Positions 8,110 to 17,000 of a stretch of 64,000 nucleotides of DNA are shown here, in pieces; position 1 is the stretch's first letter; each line of letters opens with the position of its first letter. The notes below the pieces were generated by a model, which did no database searches, was not told the DNA's origin, and saw only the letters and a program-made list of their open reading frames with translations. The position numbers and the translations under genes are program-made. The DNA lies in contig JAFGAR010000175.1 in NCBI GenBank assembly GCA_016933575.1, forward strand, positions 27,520 to 91,519, in the 5' to 3' direction. This DNA comes from Candidatus Thorarchaeota archaeon (GTDB lineage: Archaea; Asgardarchaeota; Thorarchaeia; Thorarchaeales; Thorarchaeaceae).

Positions 8110-9156
8110 CTATACATACCCCCTCGTCTTCATTCCCCATCGGATGAATATCTTAGCTGTAAAAGTGAAAAAGATAGACATGAGTAATAGAATGAATCCC
8201 ACAGCAAAGAGTGCTGATCTCCATAATGGGAAGATAAATGCATATCCAAGTTGATTGGTTATTATGCTAGTCATTACATAAGTAGGATCGAATAGACTAT
8301 AGGGAATTTGAAGAGAATTTCCTGTTACCATTAGAACAGCCATTGTTTCACCTACAGCTCTTCCTAATGACAGGACAACAGCGGCTCCGACTCCGGGAAG
8401 AGCTGCAGAAACAACTATTCTCCTTGCTGTTTCGCTCTTTGTTGCACCAAGTGCGTACGAAGCCTCCCGTAGACTCATTGGAACTGATTGAAGGGCATCG
8501 TTTGATATTGCAACAACTGTGGGTAAAAGCATAATCGCTAGAATGAGCCCTCCTGCAAGAAGGCTGAATCCATTCGTATCTCCTTGAAACCATGGTATCC
8601 AACTAATTAGGATATTATTTTGAACTGCAGGAGCAAAACTATTCTTAATGAATGGTACGATAACAAGTAATGCCCAAAGTCCGTAGACTATTGAAGGAAT
8701 TGCAGCCATCATTTCAACAATCATTCGTATGGGTGAACGAAGATGATTTGGACAATACTCACTAAGGAATATTGCACCTCCCACACCAAGGGGAACAGCA
8801 AGACCGATAGCAATGGCTGCACACATTAAGGAGCCCGTGATGAATACTCCAATCCCATATAGATCTCTATTTGGATCCCACGTAGGTCCAACAATTATTC
8901 CAGGTCCACCCTCAGGACTTGTGAATATCGGTGCAGATTCAAACCACAGGAAAGTGAGAATAAGTATGATTATTATTGTACTGGCAAGAGCAGGTATTGC
9001 TAGTCCAATTCGACCGAAGAAATCGATACGACCTGGAGTATCAGCTTCACGAACTTCGATAAAAGGGGCTTTCAGTTTTTGTAGAATCCTTTTTGTAAGA
9101 CCAGATTGATCTTCACTCATTTCAGTTGCTGAAGCTGAGTCAATATCTTGAGTCAT
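8110..9156 (-). CDS. pstC: Phosphate ABC transporter permease PstC
   Basis: Integral membrane permease, partner of PstA. Hydrophobic segments start near residue 45 (GLAIPALASTIIIILILTF). A cytosolic coupling loop reads SLREASYALGATKSETARRI, and SLGRAVGETMAVLMVTGNS is the conserved PstC stretch. The N-terminal 40 residues are polar and acidic, probably cytosolic. ATG 9156 with an upstream GGAG is preferred; the frame runs back to TTG 9174. A strong hairpin separates it from pstS, which may lower its expression relative to the binding protein. Confidence 0.9.
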   Translation of the reverse strand: MTQDIDSASATEMSEDQSGLTKRILQKLKAPFIEVREADTPGRIDFFGRIGLAIPALASTIIIILILTFLWFESAPIFTSPEGGPGIIVGPTWDPNRDLYGIGVFITGSLMCAAIAIGLAVPLGVGGAIFLSEYCPNHLRSPIRMIVEMMAAIPSIVYGLWALLVIVPFIKNSFAPAVQNNILISWIPWFQGDTNGFSLLAGGLILAIMLLPTVVAISNDALQSVPMSLREASYALGATKSETARRIVVSAALPGVGAAVVLSLGRAVGETMAVLMVTGNSLQIPYSLFDPTYVMTSIITNQLGYAFIFPLWRSALFAVGFILLLMSIFFTFTAKIFIRWGMKTRGYV

Positions 9157-9236
9157 ATTTGATTCTCCTGACAATCAGTTCTAGTTCTTTGTTAATTTCT
9201 GATTTTTTCCGTGACAAATTCGTTGAAAAAGTGTGT

Positions 9237-9274
9237 GGAAGCCAGGTTTCTATATTTGCATTGACCTGGCTTCC
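9237..9274 (-). terminator. Strong hairpin between pstS and pstC
   Basis: Perfect 11-bp inverted repeat, GGAAGCCAGGT at 9237-9247 and ACCTGGCTTCC at 9264-9274, with a 16-nt loop. On the minus strand it follows the pstS stop by about 30 nt and is followed by a T-rich stretch. It probably acts as a partial terminator or a 3' stabiliser, giving more binding protein than permease, a common arrangement for solute-binding proteins. Confidence 0.65.
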
Positions 9275-9303
9275 TTTTTGGAAGGAGGATGCTATTAATC
9301 TGT

Positions 9304-10350
9304 TTAACTTGGTATTAAATCACCAACAACACTGAGTGCATAGGTGACAGCTGATGTACCTGAGATTGGCACGTAGCCAACATCAGAGATGTACTGCTGT
9401 CCCTGAGCTAGAACCCAGTTTAAGTATACGATCACATACCAAGCAAGATTGTCTTCATTGACAAGGTAGTACAATAACCTAGCAATTGGATAAGCACCTG
9501 TATTTGCGGAGTTCATCAAGTTTGCTCCAGGATCTGTGAGTTCAGCAGGGAGTGCCTTTAATGCATTCTCCAGATTGGGAGTGATATATTCCTGAATTGT
9601 TGGGTTATAGAGGTCAACGACTGCAAGGTCTTCCATGAATGCAAGTCCTACATATCCAATTCCGCTTGTATCCCCAAGGACACCAGCTGCAACACCTGGA
9701 TTTCCTTCAACAGCACTGATTCCAGCAGGCCATGAAATTGACTCGCTATCACCAAGCCCCCATGTATAGTTTTGGTAGGGATTTGGATTAGCACCTGCTG
9801 TCTTTAGCCATTTTCCAAAAGTCGCAGTTGTTCCAGAAGCATCAGATCTTACGTAGACATTAATATCTCCAGTAGCAGCAATTACAACATTGAAGGCAGT
9901 TTCAAAAACTTCCCATGTTGTAATGTTTCCTTGAAAGATTGCAACTGCCATATCACAGTCCATCTTGAAATTGGATCCATTGACAGCGGGATTGGCTACT
10001 ATGCCAAGTGCATCAGCTGAAACTGGGATAATCTTTACATTAGGATTAGCTGTTCTGTAGTCTGAATTTGGATAAGAGCTTGATGCACCAATATCGATTA
10101 ATTCATCAGCTACTTGAGACTGGCCAAGACCAGAGCCTCCGGTGCTGGGATTAACTGTCATTGCTGGAAAATCAGCGTGGAACTGGGTCGCCCATTCCTG
10201 TGACAAGGGATATACTGTGGTAGAACCAGCAGTAGTGATTATGTATGTGGTGGTTCCAGTACCCCCGGGAGGTGCAATCATGTACATTGCACCTGCGCCA
10301 ATAACAAGTCCTACAACAAGGACTGCTATCAGTTTGATACTATCATTCAT
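9304..10350 (-). CDS. pstS: Phosphate-binding protein PstS-like
   Basis: Extracellular phosphate-binding component of the importer. An N-terminal hydrophobic anchor (LIAVLVVGLVIGAGAMYMI) is followed by the PstS signature AGSTTVYPLSQEWATQF and NPSTGGSGLGQS, which bind phosphate through Ser, Thr and backbone NH groups. SDASGTTATF and GDTSGIGYVGL are later ligand loops. No lipobox cysteine is seen, so the uncleaved helix may anchor it. ATG 10350 is chosen because it begins directly before the anchor and has GGAG upstream; the frame extends to 10473 but that extension looks non-coding. It is the first gene of the operon. Confidence 0.88.
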   Translation of the reverse strand: MNDSIKLIAVLVVGLVIGAGAMYMIAPPGGTGTTTYIITTAGSTTVYPLSQEWATQFHADFPAMTVNPSTGGSGLGQSQVADELIDIGASSSYPNSDYRTANPNVKIIPVSADALGIVANPAVNGSNFKMDCDMAVAIFQGNITTWEVFETAFNVVIAATGDINVYVRSDASGTTATFGKWLKTAGANPNPYQNYTWGLGDSESISWPAGISAVEGNPGVAAGVLGDTSGIGYVGLAFMEDLAVVDLYNPTIQEYITPNLENALKALPAELTDPGANLMNSANTGAYPIARLLYYLVNEDNLAWYVIVYLNWVLAQGQQYISDVGYVPISGTSAVTYALSVVGDLIPS

Positions 10351-10458
10351 TTTTTTTATTACTCCTATAGAGCGTACTCCAATTGAGTATGAAGACCCTC
10401 CAAAATCCCTAGTAATTAAGAAATAGGCAAGAGCTTCAGTAGCTGCATTTATCAGTAT

Positions 10459-10605
10459 ATGCTTCATATGCATATAATTAATTCCCCCTATCTTGCTTTA
10501 TCACAAAGCATAGATAGGTTTTCAAAAATCAAAGATATCAACTCAGCTTCAAAAGCCGCTCTATCTTAAAAAATAGCAAATGTACATTTACATCATATGA
10601 AACAT
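10459..10605. promoter_or_regulatory. Divergent pst promoter region with repeated CATATGAARCAT element
   Basis: The sequence CATATGAAGCAT occurs on the minus strand at 10470-10459, facing pstS. CATATGAAACAT occurs on the plus strand at 10594-10605, facing the AbrB-PhoU regulator 20 nt downstream. A 7-bp inverted repeat (TATATGC / GCATATA, 10456-10476) overlaps the first copy. The elements could be a shared phosphate box, or partly the A+T-rich core promoters themselves. No experimental basis; inference from position and orientation. Confidence 0.4.
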
Positions 10606-10624
10606 TCATAGGATGTGCTGAACA

Positions 10625-11638
10625 ATGATTACTACCAGAAAGCTCAATCAAGTAAGAAACTCATACTATGTGTATCTTCCTAGAGAATGGTGCGATGAAC
10701 ATCGACTGGACAAAAACTCAGAAGTCACACTGGAAAGAACTCAAGACGGAGCACTTCATATCTCACCTTCTGTTATTCAAGCAAAACAGACAACTCCGCT
10801 GAAAATAACCATTGAAAATGAACACAGGCAAGACCTCTCAAATCTACTTATCGGAGCTTATATAGTCGGAGCTGGAGAATTGGAGCTTACATTCACTGAT
10901 GCATTGGATATGGCTACACGTGAAGAGATTAGCAAGTGGGTAGACAAGCTTGAAGGATGGGGTATTCTTGATGAACACAGTAATAGTATGCTGATAAGTG
11001 ATATTCTTACTAGTGATCGAGAGGTTATTCGGAAGGTGCTCAAGCGACAATTTGCAACTACGAAATACATGCTTCAGCAGATGATATCATCAATCTCTGG
11101 TGGTGACATAACTGACTATATGCACATTGTTTCAAGGGATGAGCAGGTCGACCGTAATAGATACCTTGTCGAAAGATTGTGTCACCTTGTTCTCAGAGAC
11201 CCCGCGTATGCAAGAAAAATCGCACTCTCACCACCGGATGCTCTCAGTTTTAGTTTAGCTGCGAAGTTTGTCGAGAGATTAGCAGATCATATTTGCGGTG
11301 CGGTTAATGAGATTATGGACATTAAAAAAATTGATACAAAACTGGTTAAGCTGACTACAAGAATCTCTGAACTCTACGAGAAGACAACATCTGTTTTCTT
11401 CAGCATCGACAAGAAAGGAAGAGAGCAAAAGGAAGAATTAACCGTCGAAGCTACTGAGGCATTTGAATCACTACGAGAAGCAAATGATCTCGCAGACTCA
11501 CTGAGTCGTCTTGAGTCTTCAAGAAGCGAAAAAAACCCACACGAGATCATACTTGCACTGCATCTTGAAAGAATTGCTTCGTACTGCTCGGACATTATCG
11601 AGATTGGAATCAATAGAATCGTTGAAGTGAGAATATAG
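10625..11638 (+). CDS. Phosphate uptake regulator with AbrB and PhoU domains
   Basis: N-terminal 50 residues form a SpoVT/AbrB swapped-hairpin DNA-binding domain (LNQVRNSYYVYLPREWCDEH, then KNSEVTLERTQDGALHISP). The rest is two PhoU-like helical bundles (FVERLADHICGAVNEIMDI and LHLERIASYCSDIIEIGIN). This fusion is known from archaea and is annotated as a phosphate uptake regulator; it joins phosphate sensing to promoter binding. It is divergent from pstS with 274 bp between, so it probably controls the pst operon and itself. The ATG at 10625 has only a short leader. Confidence 0.87.
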   Translation: MITTRKLNQVRNSYYVYLPREWCDEHRLDKNSEVTLERTQDGALHISPSVIQAKQTTPLKITIENEHRQDLSNLLIGAYIVGAGELELTFTDALDMATREEISKWVDKLEGWGILDEHSNSMLISDILTSDREVIRKVLKRQFATTKYMLQQMISSISGGDITDYMHIVSRDEQVDRNRYLVERLCHLVLRDPAYARKIALSPPDALSFSLAAKFVERLADHICGAVNEIMDIKKIDTKLVKLTTRISELYEKTTSVFFSIDKKGREQKEELTVEATEAFESLREANDLADSLSRLESSRSEKNPHEIILALHLERIASYCSDIIEIGINRIVEVRI

Positions 11639-11674
11639 AGGTTAGACTTATGACGTACTTTAACCTTAATTGAC

Positions 11675-12517
11675 ATGGTGAAGGGTGTGCGTCAGAGACC
11701 TAAGAATACTATGAATGACCTCGATAGCAAAGAATGGGTTAAATCAACTAAATCGTGGTTCATAATCAATCCTCGACCTAGATCTGATGTCCAGCTTGAA
11801 CATCCAGCAAAATTCCCTGAGGAACTAGTAAAGCATTTTCTTAGATTCTTCACAAAGGAAGGTTCTTGGGTCCTTGATCCATTTGCTGGCATTGGCAGTA
11901 CCCTTATCGCTTGCAAGGAGTCTTCAAGAAACTCTGTAGGTATTGAACTCAATCCGGAATTTGTTGATATTGGGAGGCGGTTTTTGTCAACATATCCGGG
12001 CAAAGGAGAACATCACTTTCTCGATGGAAATTCAATGAGAATTAGAGAGTTGCTTGAGAATGAGTTTAAGCATGAGGTACCAACATTTGATTTCCTAATT
12101 ACTTCACCACCATACTGGGACATGCTTCGAAAGTCTCGAGGGGGAAATGATTCAATCCAAAAAGACAGAAAGGAGCGAGGTCTACGCCAGTTCTATAGCA
12201 ATCTTGAATATGACCTTGGGAATATTGATAATTACTACCGGTATATCGAGACCTTGAGCTCCATTATTTGTAGCCTGAAGCCCTTCTTACGGGATGGAGC
12301 TTACCTATCCATTATTGTGCAGAATATGAGAGATACAAACGGTGAGATGCGACCGATAGCTTGGGATGTAGCAAAGCAACTCTCGAATCAATATCAACTT
12401 CAACAGGAGATGATCTGGTGTCAAGATAATAAGAAACTAGGTTGTTGGGGGTATCCAACCACCTACGTATCGAATGTGCATCACCACTATTGTCTCATAT
12501 TCAGGAATTCAGTTTAA
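11675..12517 (+). CDS. Orphan DNA methyltransferase (N4-cytosine/N6-adenine type)
   Basis: SAM-dependent DNA methylase of about 280 residues. SAM-binding motif I is DPFAGIGST (68-76), the following acidic strand is VGIELNPEF, and catalytic motif IV is TSPPYW (143-148). The SPPYW form is typical of N4-cytosine enzymes. Motif I precedes motif IV, and the target-recognition region would be the stretch after 150. No restriction endonuclease gene lies next to it, so it is probably a solitary methylase for regulation or self-marking. Possible starts are ATG 11675 and ATG 11711. Confidence 0.85.
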   Translation: MVKGVRQRPKNTMNDLDSKEWVKSTKSWFIINPRPRSDVQLEHPAKFPEELVKHFLRFFTKEGSWVLDPFAGIGSTLIACKESSRNSVGIELNPEFVDIGRRFLSTYPGKGEHHFLDGNSMRIRELLENEFKHEVPTFDFLITSPPYWDMLRKSRGGNDSIQKDRKERGLRQFYSNLEYDLGNIDNYYRYIETLSSIICSLKPFLRDGAYLSIIVQNMRDTNGEMRPIAWDVAKQLSNQYQLQQEMIWCQDNKKLGCWGYPTTYVSNVHHHYCLIFRNSV

Positions 12518-12571
12518 CAGTCGTTATAGCCATAAACATTCACATACTATGTTATACTGAGAGTATGTTGC

Positions 12572-13090
12572 TTGGTCGAACGAGTTGAAATCTTTGGAAT
12601 TGAAGAGAAAGAGCTCGAAGGATTTCTGCATGCACTATCTAATTTGTATAACAGTAAAACAAAATTCTACGAGTCAGGAATAAATCTGCTTCTTAGTAAT
12701 GAATTAGATAGCAAGCAAGTTCTTTTCATAACACATCTCTATACTATATCGACCGGTATTATTCTTCTATTCGTTGAGTATCTCAAAGATCTCAATACAG
12801 CATCCTTCAAAATTCATGCGTTTCGACCTTTTCTTGCATCACAAACCACATATGAATTTGCAGAGAAAAAGCTCAAGGAAACTCTAGAGTACTTCAAAGA
12901 CAAAGACATGAAACCTTTTGCACTTGAAGCCATCATTGATGTTTTTATATGTCCAAACTGCAATGCTCGGTATTCATCCAGAATTCTTAGGATGAGAGAT
13001 GACGGTTATATTGAATGTCAGAATTGTGGCAAGTATGTGTTTGTAAGAAAAAGTGAAGATACGCCTGAGTCACAATCGGTACAAGTTTGA
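12572..13090 (+). CDS. Unknown protein with C-terminal zinc ribbon
   Basis: A 172-residue protein. The first 120 residues are mixed alpha/beta with no motif I recognise. The C-terminus has a four-cysteine ribbon, CPNCNARYSSRILRM then CQNCGKYVFV. It starts at TTG after a weak GAG site, 54 nt downstream of the methyltransferase, and could share its transcript. Possible roles are nucleic-acid or protein binding, but nothing specific can be said. Confidence 0.65.
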   Translation: MVERVEIFGIEEKELEGFLHALSNLYNSKTKFYESGINLLLSNELDSKQVLFITHLYTISTGIILLFVEYLKDLNTASFKIHAFRPFLASQTTYEFAEKKLKETLEYFKDKDMKPFALEAIIDVFICPNCNARYSSRILRMRDDGYIECQNCGKYVFVRKSEDTPESQSVQV

Positions 13091-13143
13091 ATGTGAGAAC
13101 CATGTCATATCATTCTTAAGTAGATTCTTTTGAACGAGCATTT

Positions 13144-14031
13144 ATGCCAAATAGTCCTCGTCACCTCACTATTGAGGATCATCGACAAGTTAAGTTGCTT
13201 TGTGAAACAATATGGGAAGGTAATGACTATGTGCCAGAAACTTTTCCAAAATGGGTATCGGATTCTAAGGCAACGCCAATGGGAGTATTCGAAGGAGAAG
13301 ATCTCATAGCGCTTGCAAACTTAGAGAGAGTTGATGGTACCTCAATTGCATGGGTTCAAGGTCTTAGAGTAAAAGATGGCTATAGACAGAAGGGCTATGG
13401 TACAAGTGTGACAAATGCAATAGTCGATATCTCACGAACTATGGGAATCCGAACTTTATGGTATGCTACTAGCTCTAAAAATACATCATCACAACATGTG
13501 GCTGAACGAACTGGATTCAAAGTTGTGGACAACACCGGTTACTTTCGTCTATACAAGCCATACCCGCCACATGCAAAACCCAGTCCAAGCATCGTTCCTC
13601 TACAAGTAAATCCCTCGAGACTATTTGAAATCCTACAAGAAAATCCCGACCTTGTTCAAAGTACCACATTTCCATTAGCATGGGAATTCGACTTCAGGAG
13701 TATTGAAGGATTGACAAGACTACTCCAAAATGCTACCATCAGAGTCATTATCGATGAATCTGGTAGGGCTCAAGGCGTCTATTGTATGATAACTAGGCAG
13801 AGAAAGGACGAACTTACTGCTGCGTATACAGTATTCACCACTGATAGATCAATATTTGTTGACATCATTTCCAGGACTATTGATGAAGCAGAAACATTGG
13901 GAGCAAATCGTGCGGTCTACTTTCTTGGACCACGGGCAACAGAGTGGGCACTTACGCTTGGTTTTGTAGATGAGGAATTCAATGGTAGACAATTCCTCCT
14001 CTATGAGCTGAATCCAGCGGCCAATGCCTAA
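13144..14031 (+). CDS. GNAT family N-acetyltransferase (two-domain)
   Basis: A 295-residue protein. The N-terminal GNAT domain has acetyl-CoA motif A in GLRVKDGYRQKGYGTSVTNA and motif B around ATSSKNTSSQHVAERTGFKV. The C-terminal 140 residues look like a second, more divergent GNAT-like fold (MITRQRKDELTAAY...). The substrate is unknown. ATG 13144 starts directly at the domain. It converges on the giant surface protease gene. Confidence 0.78.
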   Translation: MPNSPRHLTIEDHRQVKLLCETIWEGNDYVPETFPKWVSDSKATPMGVFEGEDLIALANLERVDGTSIAWVQGLRVKDGYRQKGYGTSVTNAIVDISRTMGIRTLWYATSSKNTSSQHVAERTGFKVVDNTGYFRLYKPYPPHAKPSPSIVPLQVNPSRLFEILQENPDLVQSTTFPLAWEFDFRSIEGLTRLLQNATIRVIIDESGRAQGVYCMITRQRKDELTAAYTVFTTDRSIFVDIISRTIDEAETLGANRAVYFLGPRATEWALTLGFVDEEFNGRQFLLYELNPAANA

Positions 14032-14033
14032 GC

Positions 14034-14062
14034 GATAGATGCTATCTATTTCTCAGTTTTTT
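14034..14062 (+). terminator. Possible terminator of the GNAT gene
   Basis: A short hairpin GATAG-ATG-CTATC (14034-14046) begins 3 nt after the GNAT stop and is followed by a T-rich stretch ending in six Ts (14057-14062). The hairpin overlaps the end of the convergent protease gene. It is weak by stem length; the T-tract is the stronger sign. Confidence 0.35.
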
Positions 14063-17000
14063 ATAGATAGATAGAAATCCAACAAAGATTGCGACTGCAA
14101 GAGTTGTATACAAAGCAACTCTAAGTATTAGTTCCACATCACTAAAGGGATTTGGAGCTGGAAGTAGAGTAATTGTTAGGACAAGAGTATTGTAGTTATT
14201 ATATAAGTCAAAGACTGCAACTTCAATTGTGTAAACTCCTGAATCTAGATCAATGGAATTTATCAACCAACCTGTAGTATTCACTGAAAACCGAGTGTCA
14301 TTCACACTCCAATGATCTATACCTGAGAAATCAGTTGCCTCGAGATATACTTCTAGATTTGATCCATATTGAAGGTCGATGGATGCATCTGAGTATATCC
14401 AAGTCGGTGAGATTGTATCAATAACTTGGATCGTGACCTCATCTATCAATGTATTGTCGAATGGATCTATAGCTGTTAGCTCTAGACCATAACTTCCAAC
14501 ATGCAGAGGTACAACGTTAGATAGTTGTCCACTCAATGTCAATACAAAATGAACGGTATCGTTTATAGTAAAAGAGTCAAGGCCGCTATCATCGAAGATA
14601 TCGAATTGAAACACAAACGATTGACCAGCTTCGGCGACTATGTATTCCAGAGGTGTTAACCATTCTGGTGGATTATTATCAACCGCGGGGAGGTAACTGC
14701 TGTTTGTCACCCAACCAGTTAGATTTTCACCATCAAGTTCCACGGTTGCAAGGATTCCATTACTTCTGAAAATAGATGCAGTTTGCCCAGTAGTAGTAGA
14801 AGCTGAACGCCATATAGCATAGCTTTCCCAAATTGAAGAACTGGTCACTCGTTGATTATCAAACCAAGCATGCAATGCATGAACATCGCCAATCTCTGCA
14901 TAGCTGTTGGTATATGTTGGAGACCTTAATCCAGTGATAAAGAAGAGACGAGATCCCTCTAGTACTCCTGAGGAAATATAACCGTTCAATGTGTTAGCTG
15001 TTATCTCAACCTCTGCTTGCATAATTGTTACATTATTCTCATCCAATACAGCCATGCTTACATCTACTCCAACTTCGTATATACCTATCATACCACTGAA
15101 TGTATAATTCAACTGGATTGAATAGGGTTCTGCTCGCTGATACCAATTATAGAAATCCCCTAGTTCAGGATCTAGAAGCGGAACAACTTCAGTTGATGTT
15201 ATGGTCACAGACTCAGTATCTGTACGAGTGTCATTCCATTGGACAGTAAGTTCAATTAAATTGGTACCATTTTGAAACACCGGGACCATGACCTCTAATT
15301 GAGTAATATTCACAATATGAATGATATCTTCATCATTGACCGACACATCTAGAGATTCAACTTCTTCAATTTGGTCTATAGTATATTCTACAAGAACAAG
15401 ACCGCCTCTGACTGTCTGACTACTTGTTGGAGATGTTATTTCGAAGTTACGGGGAATCTCGACTGATACATTTTGCATTATAGCATTGTTTGAGGTCATC
15501 AACTCCCCAACAACTGGTGTTACATATACACACACATTATGCAATCCTAAATCAGTTGGGATCCAGATGTATTCAAATTCATAATATGCACTTGGTGCGA
15601 GAGAAGAAATTTCATCTTCGTCAACAACTACATCATCAATAAAGATTGTGAGTTCGACATCATATTCTGTGCTATTTCCGATATTATGAGCAATTGCAGT
15701 AATCTCAACAGGTTCGTTGAGTGAAGCATAGGAGGGTGCTAAGAGACCTGCTTCTAGTTCACTCCCTTGATATTTGTATAAAAAGTTGAGACTAAATTCA
15801 GTCGTATATGATAGGAGCGAACTATCATATGAGTTATAGTGAATCCCATCACCATGGTTAAGACCTACAGTACCGTCATAGATATTGCCCATTGTCTGAT
15901 AATTAAACTGAATTAGTCCATTCTCGTAGAAGACTACTTCAAATGTGCCAGCTATTCCTCCTGAGAGATAGTAATACTCGCGAAACTCTATGACCACTCT
16001 ATCCTCTGTTGCCCAACACCAGATATTGTTGTATGCAATGAGATCAGCCCACATTGGTGCAAGTGAGTAAACATATCGAGAATCAGTGGTTGGATATTCT
16101 ACATTGTTATATTGCCAAGGATTGTCATTCTCAAAACTAAGCCACCCATTACTACTAACATAGACTGTATCGAAGATATTATCATAGAATTGAAACTCAA
16201 AGGGAAGTACCACACCGACTGACTCGTCATCACCATCAACGTCTAGATTGACACCGTTTACAAAAGCATCATACCAAGTATATGTTACCTCGGACATCAT
16301 GTAGTCATGCAGGTCACGCACACTTACCATTTGAGTTGCATAATTATTAGCTTCTGAGTATTCATCATCCACAGGCTCTGCATAGGCTGTGATATTGTAT
16401 GAGTTCACTTCAAAGGGTGCCCAAGGATATTCAATTGATTCAGCGTGTCCACTAAGAAGCACTGGAACTGAGATTGAATCGACTTCACTACCATTGATTA
16501 GAAGTGTCAAGACTACATTAGTTTCATCCATAGTTCCTTTATTCTGAACTGAAGCTGTTATTGTAGTCGATTCTCCGGGCCCTAAAGTTGCAGGGACATC
16601 TATAGTGACTGAGAGATCATGTTCTGGAACTTCGTAATTTGACCAGATTAGGGCATTATAGACAATTTGGCAATCATCAGCGCCACTTGAGTATTCAGGC
16701 AATCCAGTGAATAGAACCATCCCGCGGTATGCGATAATTGCTCCGTAAGGAGTTGCGGAATCATGAAGTGCAAGATACATACCACCATCTAACTTGCTAC
16801 TGTCCCATTGTGAGTCGAGTGGATAGAATGTCATTGGATAAGCCTGAGTATAGGAGCCCTCGAGTCCATTGAATAGTGGATGAGTTTCTTCAATTAGATC
16901 ATACACTACTGAACCACTGTAATATACTGAAGTTGTTCCATAGTCAGCTAATCCGAGGAATTCAGCCCAATCTTCAAGATTGTAATGGAGTGCTCCTCCG

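Noticed and set aside
11675..13090. Restriction-modification system formed by the methyltransferase and the zinc-ribbon gene
   Set aside because: The zinc-ribbon protein has no PD-(D/E)XK, HNH or other nuclease motif, so the methylase is treated as solitary.
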